A DNA stretch of 29,613 nucleotides from Ruminococcaceae bacterium UBA5450 (GTDB lineage Bacteria; Bacillota; Clostridia; Oscillospirales; Acutalibacteraceae). A program made the position numbers and the translations under genes. Numbering within the stretch: position 1 is the first letter of the stretch; every line of letters begins with the position of its first letter. The stretch is taken from contig DIQY01000049.1 of NCBI GenBank assembly GCA_002424295.1, positions 873-30,485 of the forward strand. Reading direction: 5' to 3'. The notes below the pieces were generated by a model. The model was not told the DNA's origin and ran no database searches. It saw only the letters and a program-made list of their open reading frames with translations. This document shows positions 5,398 through 13,873 of this stretch, one piece after another.

Positions 5398-7557
5398 ATG
5401 AAGGTCATCAAACGAAATGGTGCCGAAGTAGAATTTGATATTACAAAGATCATTACGGCTGTCACCAAAGCGAACGCAGTGGTCGAAGAGACTGAGCGCA
5501 TGACGCCCACCCAAATACAGAGGATTGCAGAATCGGTAGATTTTTCCTGCCAAAAGATAAACCATGCTCCTTCTGTAGAAGAAATACAAGATCTTGTAGA
5601 GGATCAGATTATGGCGCATGGCGCTTTTGAAGTTGCCAAGCGCTATATCACCTATCGCTATACACAATCTTTAGTTCGTCAAAGCAATACGACTGACGAA
5701 AAGATTTTAACTCTGATTGAATGCTGCAATGAAGAAGCAAAACAGGAAAATTCCAATAAAAACCCCGTTGTAAACTCTACACAGCGCGACTATATGGCTG
5801 GTGAAGTTTCCAGAGATCTTACGGAACGTATTTTGCTTCCAAAAGATATTGTAGAAGCTCACCGTGAAGGACTTATCCATTTTCATGATACTGATTACTA
5901 TGCACAGCATATGCACAACTGTGACTTGGTCAATCTGGAAGACATGCTTCAAAACGGTACCGTTATTACAGGTACCTTAATTGAACGTCCTCACAGTTTC
6001 TCAACAGCCTGCAATATTGCAACTCAGATCATCGCACAGGTTGCTTCCAATCAATACGGCGGACAGTCCATTTCTCTTGCACACTTAGCTCCATTTGTAG
6101 ATGTAAGCCGCCAGAAAATCAGAAAAATCGTCCGGCATGAAATGGACGAAATTCATGCGCATCCTTCTGAGGAAGAATTCCACAAGCTGGTAGAAGATCG
6201 TCTTCACGATGAAGTCTGCCGTGGTGTCCAAACGATTCAATATCAGGTAACGACTTTGCTCACTACAAACGGTCAGGCTCCTTTTGTGACCGTCTTTATG
6301 TATTTGAATGAAGCAAAAAATGATCAAGAAAAGAAAGATCTGGCTTTGATCATTGAAGAAACTCTAAAGCAGCGTTATCAGGGTGTAAAAAACGAGAAGG
6401 GTGTCTGGGTCACTCCAGCCTTCCCAAAACTGATTTATGTGCTTGAAGAAGATAACATCAAGGAAGATGCTCCCTATTATTATTTAACGAAACTCGCTGC
6501 AAAATGCACCGCTAAGCGTATGGTACCAGACTACATCTCCGAAAAGAAAATGAAAGAATACAAAGAAGGCAACTGCTTCCCTGTGATGGGCTGCCGTTCC
6601 TGCCTCTCTCCTTGGAAAGACGAAAACGGAAATTACAAGTTTTACGGGCGCTTTAACCAGGGAGTTGTCACATTGAATCTGCCTGATATTGCACTTTCTT
6701 CGGGCGGCGATGTCCAGAAATTCTGGAAAATTTTTGACGAACGCCTTGATTTGTGCTACCGTGCGTTGATGTGCCGTCACAATCGTTTAATGGGGACTCT
6801 CTCCGATGTTGCTCCGATCCTCTGGCAGTATGGTGCTTGTGCACGGCTGAAAAAGGGCGAACCAATCGATAAACTTTTAGTCGGCGGTTATTCCACCATC
6901 TCTTTGGGATATGCCGGTCTCTACGAATGCGTCAAATATATGACCGGAAAGAGCCATACAGATCCTTCTGCTACCCCATTTGCATTACAAGTGATGGAGT
7001 ATATGAATGCAGCTTGTGAGCGCTGGAAGAAAGAAACGAATATCGGATTCGGAATTTATGGAACACCGTTGGAATCCACCACTTATAAATTTGCAAAATG
7101 TTTACAGAAACGCTTTGGAATTATTCCGGGAATTACAGACAAGGGATATATTACAAACAGCTACCATGTGCATGTTACCGAAGAAATTAACGCATTCGAT
7201 AAACTAAAATTCGAAGCACAATTCCAGCATCTTTCTACTGGTGGAGCAATCAGCTATGTAGAAGTTCCTAACATGCAGGACAATCTTGAAGCTGTTCTTC
7301 AGGTTATGAAATTCATTTATGACAACATCATGTATGCTGAACTCAATACAAAATCGGATTATTGCCAAGTATGCGGCTGGGATGGCGAAATTAAGATTGT
7401 TGAAGAAGACGGAAAGCTTGTCTGGAGATGCCCGAAATGTGGCAATGAGGATCAAGACAAAATGAATGTTGCACGCCGCACCTGCGGATATATTGGCACA
7501 CAGTTCTGGAATCAGGGCCGTACAGAAGAAATTCGCGATCGCGTCATGCACCTATAA
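5398..7557 (+). CDS. nrdD: anaerobic ribonucleoside-triphosphate reductase (class III)
   Basis: The 719-residue glycyl-radical enzyme reduces ribonucleotides to deoxyribonucleotides for DNA synthesis without oxygen. An ATP-cone allosteric domain comes first (about 1-95, KRNGAEVEFD), then the barrel catalytic domain with conserved Cys205 (STACN) and the GCRSC region (Cys399, Cys402). A four-Cys zinc site follows (Cys656, Cys659, Cys678, Cys681), and last the glycyl-radical loop RRTCGYIG, where Gly697 carries the radical. I place the start at ATG 5398, behind GGAGAG, where the family homology begins. The open frame runs 30 codons further upstream but that part has no family match and lies over the promoter. 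nrdG follows 49 bases later and makes the radical. Confidence 0.97.
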   Translation: MKVIKRNGAEVEFDITKIITAVTKANAVVEETERMTPTQIQRIAESVDFSCQKINHAPSVEEIQDLVEDQIMAHGAFEVAKRYITYRYTQSLVRQSNTTDEKILTLIECCNEEAKQENSNKNPVVNSTQRDYMAGEVSRDLTERILLPKDIVEAHREGLIHFHDTDYYAQHMHNCDLVNLEDMLQNGTVITGTLIERPHSFSTACNIATQIIAQVASNQYGGQSISLAHLAPFVDVSRQKIRKIVRHEMDEIHAHPSEEEFHKLVEDRLHDEVCRGVQTIQYQVTTLLTTNGQAPFVTVFMYLNEAKNDQEKKDLALIIEETLKQRYQGVKNEKGVWVTPAFPKLIYVLEEDNIKEDAPYYYLTKLAAKCTAKRMVPDYISEKKMKEYKEGNCFPVMGCRSCLSPWKDENGNYKFYGRFNQGVVTLNLPDIALSSGGDVQKFWKIFDERLDLCYRALMCRHNRLMGTLSDVAPILWQYGACARLKKGEPIDKLLVGGYSTISLGYAGLYECVKYMTGKSHTDPSATPFALQVMEYMNAACERWKKETNIGFGIYGTPLESTTYKFAKCLQKRFGIIPGITDKGYITNSYHVHVTEEINAFDKLKFEAQFQHLSTGGAISYVEVPNMQDNLEAVLQVMKFIYDNIMYAELNTKSDYCQVCGWDGEIKIVEEDGKLVWRCPKCGNEDQDKMNVARRTCGYIGTQFWNQGRTEEIRDRVMHL

Positions 7558-7606
7558 GATCTGCCGACTTTCGCACTGTATTTTTGATAAAAATGGAGGA
7601 AACATT

Positions 7607-8128
7607 TTGTATTACGGAGAAATCAAAGACTGCGATATCGCAAATGGTGAAGGCGTTCGAATTAGCCTATTCGTCTCCGGCTGCACCAATCACTGTGAAA
7701 ATTGCTTTCAGCCGCAAACCTGGGATTTTCATTACGGAAAACCTTTTACAGAAGAAACAGAAGAAAAAATTCTTGATCTGTTGGAGTCTTCTTTTATTAA
7801 CGGTTTAACCGTTTTGGGTGGAGAACCTTTCGAACCAAAAAATCAAAAAAATCTTCTTCCATTTTTAAAAAAAGTACGCAAAACATTCCCGCAGAAAACC
7901 ATTTGGTGCTTTTCCGGTTTCACATTGGAAGAACTTAAAAAAGAGGATTCCTATCCGCGATGTGAATCAACGGATGAAATGCTTTCCCTGTTGGATGTCT
8001 TAGTAGACGGCAGATATATTGAGAAGCTTCATGATATCTCTCTTCGTTTTCGAGGCAGTTCAAATCAGCGCTTAATTGATCTAAATGCGACTCGCAAAAA
8101 TGGTTCTGTCACTCTTTGGAACGGGTGA
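7607..8128 (+). CDS. nrdG: anaerobic ribonucleotide reductase activating enzyme
   Basis: The 173-residue radical-SAM enzyme installs the glycyl radical on NrdD. The iron-sulfur motif is SGCTNHCENCF (Cys26, Cys30, Cys33), and GGEPFEPKN is the SAM-binding GGE motif. The start is a TTG at 7607, seven bases after a perfect GGAGG (7595-7599), giving an N-terminus MYYGEIKDCDIANGEG that matches the family. The longer open frame back to 7466 overlaps nrdD and is not coding. The C-terminal DGRYIEKLHDISLRFRGSSNQRLID is typical. It is co-transcribed with nrdD and ends at a bidirectional terminator. Confidence 0.95.
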   Translation: MYYGEIKDCDIANGEGVRISLFVSGCTNHCENCFQPQTWDFHYGKPFTEETEEKILDLLESSFINGLTVLGGEPFEPKNQKNLLPFLKKVRKTFPQKTIWCFSGFTLEELKKEDSYPRCESTDEMLSLLDVLVDGRYIEKLHDISLRFRGSSNQRLIDLNATRKNGSVTLWNG

Positions 8129-8237
8129 AAATAAAATATTTTTAAAAGATGTTCCAGCTTTTTTGGATTGCATTTTCATTCTAAATTTTCCAAAAATTCA
8201 GCAAATCATATTTTTAATTAAATAAGAATAAAACAGT

Positions 8238-8311
8238 AAAAACGGCACAGCTTATAAAAGAATTTTGATTTCGAATTTTCCGAATCAGAATCTTTTAACT
8301 GTACCGTTTTT
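8238..8311. terminator. bidirectional terminator between nrdG and spoIVB
   Basis: AAAAACGGCACAG (8238-8250) pairs with CTGTACCGTTTTT (8299-8311) with one mismatch, and an AT-rich imperfect stem fills the middle. The A-run and T-run flanks let it work for nrdG on the plus strand and for spoIVB on the minus strand. The genes converge here. Confidence 0.75.
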
Positions 8312-8325
8312 ATTTATTTTATTTT

Positions 8326-9417
8326 TTATAAAATTCTAACTGCGGGAAGCAGGGATCCGGCAAGAGTTTCCTGGCTTTGAGAATCGGCAGAAATCATATT
8401 GACTGCTAGAATCCCATATCCCCTGGTAGGATCATTAACAAAAACATGGGTAACTGCTCCCGCAAGCTTTCCGTCCTGTAAAATTGGACTGCCACTCATT
8501 CCCTGTACAATTCCGCCCGTTTTTTCGAGAAGTTCCGAATCTGTTATTTTTAACACTATATTTTTTGAGTTTCCGCCACGACAGTTTACAAATTCAATAC
8601 ATGCATCATAAGCTTTCGGTCCATTTTGATCAATCGTACTAAGAATTTTGACCGGCCCTGCATGCACCTCATCAGCAGACATCACTGAAATCGTTTCTCC
8701 CTGCGGATTTTCTCGAAGCGAACCAAAGACCCCACAGGTTCCATTTTGGCTGAGCGTTCCTATCGCAGTATCCGAAGCAAAATAGCCCTGTAATTCCCCT
8801 GCGGTACCCTGTACTCCTTTTCGAATTCCACTGATTGTAACGGGGACAACATCACCAGAAAGAAGCGGCATCAATTCATTCGTATCCGGGTCGCAAATTC
8901 CATGACCTAATCCCGCAAAGATTTTCGTATCAGGATCATAAAAAGTAAGCGTGCCGATGCCGGCAGTACTATCTCGCACCCACAATCCTGCCCGATATCC
9001 TGCTGGAGAAGCTACCGGCTGCAAAGCTGCTGTAAATGCTTTTCCTTCTCGCAAAAGGCTAAGCTGTACAACTTGTCCCCCGCTTTTTCGAATTGCTTCT
9101 GAAACTTCTTCATTAGAATTGACTCCTTTTCCATTTACGCCTGTGACAATATCTCCTACCTGTACTCCCGATTTTGCCGGTGGATTAACAGTCCCTTCAT
9201 TGGTTTGAATATCCGCAGTTCCGACCACTACTACACCGCTTGTAAACAAACGGATTCCAAACGGAGTTCCACAAAGAATTACCTGCTTTTCTGACAAAGA
9301 GGATGCAGCTATAACGTTTTTTGATTCAGCCGGAACGATATTAACCAGCCCGGATAATATTGCTGCAATTAAAAGAAAAGCAGAAATTAATTTTGAATTT
9401 TTTCTGACCGAATACAA
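8326..9417 (-). CDS. spoIVB: SpoIVB sporulation signalling serine protease
   Basis: This is an S55-family protease. In spore formers it is secreted from the forespore and triggers activation of SigK (or its clostridial counterpart steps) across the intermembrane space. In the 363-residue form, a membrane/signal segment (about 9-29) is followed by a PDZ domain (about 48-130, with VGDIVTGVNGKGV) and the S55 domain. The triad is visible: His172 (GLGHGI), Asp293 (ITDSEL) and Ser308 (VQGMSGSPI). I choose TTG at 9417, eight bases after AAGGAGG, rather than the longer TTG frame at 9456, which would run through that site. In many Firmicutes spoIVB directly precedes spo0A; here nrdDG separates the pair. 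It converges on nrdG. Confidence 0.94.
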   Translation of the reverse strand: MYSVRKNSKLISAFLLIAAILSGLVNIVPAESKNVIAASSLSEKQVILCGTPFGIRLFTSGVVVVGTADIQTNEGTVNPPAKSGVQVGDIVTGVNGKGVNSNEEVSEAIRKSGGQVVQLSLLREGKAFTAALQPVASPAGYRAGLWVRDSTAGIGTLTFYDPDTKIFAGLGHGICDPDTNELMPLLSGDVVPVTISGIRKGVQGTAGELQGYFASDTAIGTLSQNGTCGVFGSLRENPQGETISVMSADEVHAGPVKILSTIDQNGPKAYDACIEFVNCRGGNSKNIVLKITDSELLEKTGGIVQGMSGSPILQDGKLAGAVTHVFVNDPTRGYGILAVNMISADSQSQETLAGSLLPAVRIL

Positions 9418-9507
9418 TTTCTTCACCTCCTTCCTTGTAAAAATACTCTTCCACAAAGAGAGATGTTTATTTTGTCAATCCTGTTCTCTTACGGCATATC
9501 CTCCCTT

Positions 9508-9542
9508 CCAAAAAAAGAAAGACCTCGCAAAAATGCGGGTCT
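9508..9542 (-). terminator. terminator of the pot operon
   Basis: On the minus strand, AGACCCGCA, a short T loop and the near-complement TGCGAGGTCT form a stem (9520-9542), followed by a T-rich run (9519-9508). It lies just past the potD stop and before spoIVB. Confidence 0.75.
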
Positions 9543-9573
9543 CCCAAAAATTTTCCCAAAAATTAAAATTTAA

Positions 9574-10785
9574 TTATTGCAATTCGCGTTTTCGTTTTCG
9601 CCTTTTATGAATCACGATCCCAATATAAAACAGTAAAAACGCTGCCAAAACCGCCATTAAAGTCGTTGACTCTCCAGAACCTCCCATTTTGACTTCTGCC
9701 CAAAGCGTATCCAAAAGCATATTGGTATCTTCCGGCAAGTTTACATAAACTTCTGCTTTATCCATAATCTCCCGAGGAGGGTAATAAATTGGGTTTTCTA
9801 CTGTTTCTTCAGGCAAAAGTTCCTTTGCGGCGCTCTCTGGAGTTGAATATCCAATATAGCTGACATTTGCGGCGGCAATTTCCGGATCACAAAGGAAATT
9901 GATATAAGCCTCGGCTTCTTCCTTATGAGAACTTCCCTTCGGAATACAGGCAGCATCCACAAAAGAATTCGTTGGCTCATCTGTAGGAATTGTAAACCCG
10001 ATATTCGGGTTGTTTTCAACCAGCGTTGCTGCATCTCCGGCATAATAAGGAGCAAGCCATGCTTCTCCTCCATCCATTTTATCGAAGATTTGATCCATTA
10101 CATAGGCTTGTACCAAAGGTTTCTGTTGTTTTAAAAGATTGGCAGCTGCCTCCCAATCATTCGCGTTTGTCGTATTATAGGACTGCCCCAGAATTTTTTG
10201 TGCAATTCCAAAAGAATCCCGCGGGTTATCAAACATCAAAATTTTTCCTTTATATTTTGGGTCCCAGAGGACTTTCCAGCTTGTCGTCTCGCTCGCATCC
10301 ACATGATTTTTATTATAAAAAATGCCAATGACGCCCCATGTGTAGGGAACTGAATACGCATTCTCCGGATCATATGCAGGGCTGCGAAACTGATCATCGA
10401 TATACTTAAAATTCGGGATTTTATCAAAATCTAATTTTTCGAGCATACCTTCCCCACTGAGTTTGGAAATCATATAATCCGACGGAATAATCACATCATA
10501 TTCCGCTCCGCCGCCGGAAAGCTTTGAATATAACGATTCATTTGTATCAAAAGTCGTGTAGTTTACATGAATCCCTGTACGCTTTGTAAATTCGGCATTC
10601 ACATCCAACGTTCCATCAACGCCGTTGCTGATATATTCTCCCCAATTATAAACATTGATGGTAACACCCGTATCAGGAGCGGCTTCTGCATTCTCCTCTG
10701 CCGAAGCCGGAACAACGCAAAGAGATGCAATCATCAGCGCAGAAAACAAAAATGCCATACTTTTTTGAAGCCAACTTTTGCCCAT
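9574..10785 (-). CDS. potD: spermidine/putrescine-binding protein, membrane-anchored at its C-terminus
   Basis: The 403-residue polyamine-binding component captures spermidine or putrescine outside the cell. A cleavable-looking signal peptide (about 1-29, ending PASA) is followed by a type 2 periplasmic-binding fold with the PotD opening NVYNWGEYI and the ending LWAEVK. Unusually, it ends in a hydrophobic helix (375-392) and a Lys/Arg tail (KRRKRKRELQ). There is no lipobox Cys at the signal site, so this C-terminal helix probably replaces the lipid anchor of Gram-positive binding proteins. No LPXTG motif precedes it, which argues against sortase. Its ATG directly follows the potC stop. It is the last gene of the operon, followed by a terminator. 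Confidence 0.93.
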   Translation of the reverse strand: MGKSWLQKSMAFLFSALMIASLCVVPASAEENAEAAPDTGVTINVYNWGEYISNGVDGTLDVNAEFTKRTGIHVNYTTFDTNESLYSKLSGGGAEYDVIIPSDYMISKLSGEGMLEKLDFDKIPNFKYIDDQFRSPAYDPENAYSVPYTWGVIGIFYNKNHVDASETTSWKVLWDPKYKGKILMFDNPRDSFGIAQKILGQSYNTTNANDWEAAANLLKQQKPLVQAYVMDQIFDKMDGGEAWLAPYYAGDAATLVENNPNIGFTIPTDEPTNSFVDAACIPKGSSHKEEAEAYINFLCDPEIAAANVSYIGYSTPESAAKELLPEETVENPIYYPPREIMDKAEVYVNLPEDTNMLLDTLWAEVKMGGSGESTTLMAVLAAFLLFYIGIVIHKRRKRKRELQ

Positions 10786-11595
10786 TTACGGCTCCTCCTC
10801 TTCGTGCAGAATTTCTTTATTTTCCTTTTCTTTCCGCAAATTTACAATCAAAAGGAGAACCAAAACGATAGCGAATAACAAGGTTGACAGAGCATTGATT
10901 TCCGGGCTAATCCGCTTACGGGTCATCGAGTAGATATAGATCGGCAAAGTCTGTGTAGTGCCGCTTGTAAAATAGCTGATAATGAAATCATCAATTGAAA
11001 GCGTAAAAGCCATAATCATTCCGGTAACAATTCCCGGAATGATTTCCGGAAAAACCACCTTTAAAAATGCTTGCGAAGGGCGATATCCTAGATCAAGCGC
11101 CGCTTCATACAAATTTTGGTCCATCTGGCTAAGTTTCGGCTTGACCGAAAGGATTACATAAGGTAAGCAGAACGTGATATGTGCAATCATAATGCTGCCG
11201 ATTCCAAGACTGGTATTTATCGCGCGAACGGCAATCACAAACAAAAGCATCATCGAAACGCCGGTTACAATTTCAGGATTCACCATCGGAAGATTCGTTA
11301 TATTCATCACCAATCGGCGCGGCCAACGTTTCAGCGAATTGATTCCGATTGCTGCAGCTGTTCCCAAAATCGTGCTGACAACTGCCGCAACAACGGCAAT
11401 CAAAATTGTATTTCCCAATGCCTGCATAATCAAGCGGTCACTAAAAAGTTGTCCATACCATTTAAATGAAAAACCAGACCATACGGAACGACTCATGGTC
11501 GTGCTGTCATTAAAACTAAAAACGATCAGCACGACAATCGGTGCATATAAAAAGAGATAAATAAAAAAGCAATATACTTTTGAGAGCACTTTCAT
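10786..11595 (-). CDS. potC: spermidine/putrescine ABC transporter permease
   Basis: This 269-residue integral membrane protein has about six helices and is one half of the channel for polyamine import. The ABC permease EAA loop is clear at about 160-185 (EAALDLGYRPSQAFLKVVFP), where PotA docks. The first helix begins at about residue 8. The start codon overlaps the potB stop by four bases (ATGA), and potD begins directly after its stop, so the three are translationally coupled. PotC and PotB are homologous; this one is assigned PotC by order and by its resemblance (SFNDS, FTSGTTQTLPIYIYSM). Confidence 0.93.
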   Translation of the reverse strand: MKVLSKVYCFFIYLFLYAPIVVLIVFSFNDSTTMSRSVWSGFSFKWYGQLFSDRLIMQALGNTILIAVVAAVVSTILGTAAAIGINSLKRWPRRLVMNITNLPMVNPEIVTGVSMMLLFVIAVRAINTSLGIGSIMIAHITFCLPYVILSVKPKLSQMDQNLYEAALDLGYRPSQAFLKVVFPEIIPGIVTGMIMAFTLSIDDFIISYFTSGTTQTLPIYIYSMTRKRISPEINALSTLLFAIVLVLLLIVNLRKEKENKEILHEEEEP

Positions 11596-12410
11596 ATCAT
11601 CAGCCCTCCATTGCTTTCTTCCCCATCATCAAACTGATTCATGATTCCCATACAGATTAGAATTAAAACCATCAGAACCAGGCTAATGGCAGATCCCAGA
11701 TTTGGATTATAAGCAGAGCCCAAGAACTGCATATCGATCAGATCTCCGATCAGCAGATTGGCGCCGCCGCCCAGCATCTTTGAAATAATAAAAGTACTCA
11801 CAGCAGGCACAAACACCATCGTTACTCCGGAAATAATTCCGGGAGTACTCATCGGCAAAGTCACTTTGAGAAAGACCTGCCGTTTATCTGCGCCCAAATC
11901 TTGAGCAGCCTCAATCACAGAAGAATCCATCTTTGTCAGAATCGAATAAATCGGCAAAATCATAAACGGCAGATAATTATAGACCATCCCCAACACAACC
12001 GCTCCGGCAGTATTGATCATCTGCAATTTTGGAAGACCAACTGCCTCAAACAGCTGATTTAAAATTCCGTTGTCTTCGAGAAGTGTCATCCATGCATAGG
12101 TGCGCAGCAGAAAGTTCATCCACATTGGCAGCATAATCAACATCACCATGACATTCTGTGATTTTCTGCCGGTGCGAGCAATCAAATACGCAAGCGGAAA
12201 TCCTAAAACCAAACAAATTACGGTTGCAATCGCACCCAGCCAAATAGAACGCAAAAACACATTGCTGTACTGACCAACGCCCAAAAGATTCTGAAACGTA
12301 AAATTGCCTGATTTATCGGTAAAAGCAAAAAATACAACCATAAGCATCGGGACAACTACAAAGAGTACCATCCATACTACATAGGGATAACAGGCTTTTT
12401 TGGATTTCAT
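11592..12410 (-). CDS. potB: spermidine/putrescine ABC transporter permease
   Basis: This 272-residue permease subunit has about six membrane helices and is the partner of PotC in the polyamine channel. The EAA loop is EAAQDLGADKRQVFLKVTLP. The helix-rich N-terminus starts at about residue 10. Four-base overlaps with potA upstream (ATGA at 12410-12407) and potC downstream indicate one tightly coupled operon. The sequence features SKMLGGG and GDLIDMQFL are typical of PotB. Nothing is unusual. Confidence 0.93.
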   Translation of the reverse strand: MKSKKACYPYVVWMVLFVVVPMLMVVFFAFTDKSGNFTFQNLLGVGQYSNVFLRSIWLGAIATVICLVLGFPLAYLIARTGRKSQNVMVMLIMLPMWMNFLLRTYAWMTLLEDNGILNQLFEAVGLPKLQMINTAGAVVLGMVYNYLPFMILPIYSILTKMDSSVIEAAQDLGADKRQVFLKVTLPMSTPGIISGVTMVFVPAVSTFIISKMLGGGANLLIGDLIDMQFLGSAYNPNLGSAISLVLMVLILICMGIMNQFDDGEESNGGLMI

Positions 12411-13543
12411 TTCTCCCCCTCCTCAAGCGAAGATAAAGGGGTCTGCAAATCTTCCTCCATCTCATCGCTGAAGGTACTGTAATCTCCAAAGGTACCCGAA
12501 TATTCCGACTTGTGCATAATATGAATATCATCCGGCCCGATCTTTAATCCTATATGTTCTCCTTCCGCTGTAAAATCAGTAGACTGAATCATCCATTTGA
12601 ACCCTTTAACATCCACGATGATCTCATAGTGGACCCCTTTAAAAGTAACACTGGTAACGATGCCGGACAAGGCTGCCTCATCCGGTTTTACCACATCGAT
12701 ATCCTCTGGACGAATCACAACGTCCACAGGCTCATTTGTTTTAAATCCTTTATCAACACAACGAAATTTATGTCCGAAAAATTCGACCAAATAATCTTCA
12801 CGCATAATTCCGTCCAATATGTTGGATTCTCCGATAAAGTCGGCAACAAACGCATTTTTGGGTTCATTATAAATATCCTGGGGCGTCCCAATCTGTTGGA
12901 TTTCGCCTTTATCCATTACAACAACCACATCACTCATAGAAAGTGCTTCTTCCTGGTCGTGCGTAACAAAGAGAAAAGTGATTCCGGTCTGCTGCTGAAT
13001 CTTTTTTAATTCGTTCTGCATATCTTTGCGCAATTTCATATCTAGAGCGCTGAGCGGCTCATCAAGGAGCAACACTTTCGGCGAATTTGCCAGTGCCCGG
13101 GCAATTGCCACTCGCTGCTGCTGGCCACCGGAAAGTTGATTCACATTTCTGTGAGAAAATCCATGAAGATTTACAAGATCGAGCATCTCGTGAACTGTTT
13201 TCTTGATCTCTTTTTCGGATTTTTTATGAGCGCGCATTCCAAATGCCACATTCTCATAAACATTTAAATGGGGAAAAAGCGCATACTTTTGAAAAATCGT
13301 ATTAACTTCTCTCTTATAGGGCGGCAGGTCGTTGATTCGCTTTCCGTCAAAATAAACATTTCCACTATCCGGATTTGTAAATCCGCCGATAATTCTAAGC
13401 GTCGTTGTTTTTCCACAGCCTGATGGTCCTAAAAGTGTGACAAACTCTCCATCTAAAATTCGCAAATTAAAATTCTTTAAAATCTGCTCTCCATCAAAAG
13501 AAACCTCAATATTCTGTAATTCTATCATGGCTTTCTTTTCCAA
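12407..13543 (-). CDS. potA: spermidine/putrescine ABC transporter ATP-binding protein
   Basis: The ATPase powers polyamine import. Numbering from the chosen start (378 residues), the nucleotide-binding domain (about 5-240) has Walker A GPSGCGKTT, Q-loop, signature LSGGQQQR, Walker B VLLLDEP and switch His VTHDQEEA. A C-terminal TOBE-type regulatory domain follows (about 280-360). The open frame reaches 13570, but AAGGGGG sits eight bases before TTG at 13543, which I prefer. ATG at 13528 is a second option with a weaker site. It is the first gene of potABCD, 30-40 bases after a strong promoter. Confidence 0.94.
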   Translation of the reverse strand: MEKKAMIELQNIEVSFDGEQILKNFNLRILDGEFVTLLGPSGCGKTTTLRIIGGFTNPDSGNVYFDGKRINDLPPYKREVNTIFQKYALFPHLNVYENVAFGMRAHKKSEKEIKKTVHEMLDLVNLHGFSHRNVNQLSGGQQQRVAIARALANSPKVLLLDEPLSALDMKLRKDMQNELKKIQQQTGITFLFVTHDQEEALSMSDVVVVMDKGEIQQIGTPQDIYNEPKNAFVADFIGESNILDGIMREDYLVEFFGHKFRCVDKGFKTNEPVDVVIRPEDIDVVKPDEAALSGIVTSVTFKGVHYEIIVDVKGFKWMIQSTDFTAEGEHIGLKIGPDDIHIMHKSEYSGTFGDYSTFSDEMEEDLQTPLSSLEEGEK

Positions 13544-13586
13544 TTTATGCGCCCCCTTTTTTCTCTGCAATAAAACATTCTTTTAC

Positions 13587-13615
13587 ATCATAAGAGTAAA
13601 TTTCTGCTTTGTCAA
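13587..13615 (-). promoter_or_regulatory. strong promoter of the pot operon
   Basis: On the minus strand, a consensus TTGACA (13615-13610), a 17-base spacer and TATGAT (13592-13587) precede potA. The transcript would start near 13580. No riboswitch or clear operator is visible in the short leader. Confidence 0.75.
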
Positions 13616-13795
13616 TTTTTTTCAAAGCTCGCAAATAAAGAAAATTTAGCCTGTCTTTTGACAGTCTCAATTATTTTAAAAAGGCAACCAAACTGATCAT
13701 CCTATCTTCTTTTCATTCTCCCCCTTTTTCAAATAAATTCTCCATATGACTAAGGCATGCAATCAATAACAAATGTAGAATTTTATCGAATTTCA

Positions 13796-13804
13796 TGATA
13801 TAAT
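13796..13804 (+). promoter_or_regulatory. extended -10 promoter of the amino-acid symporter gene
   Basis: TGATATAAT (13796-13804) is a perfect extended -10 element, and no good -35 lies 17 bases upstream. The leader to the ATG at 13874 is about 65 bases. Confidence 0.55.
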
Positions 13805-13873
13805 GAAATGTATTGCTGAAAATAATTCAAAAGAAAGGGAGAACCTAAAAAAGTTTGAGGGAGTAAAAAGGAC

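Noticed and set aside
7466..7606. A 47-codon N-terminal extension of nrdG overlapping nrdD
   Set aside because: It is the out-of-frame shadow of the nrdD C-terminus; TTG 7607 with perfect GGAGG gives the family N-terminus.
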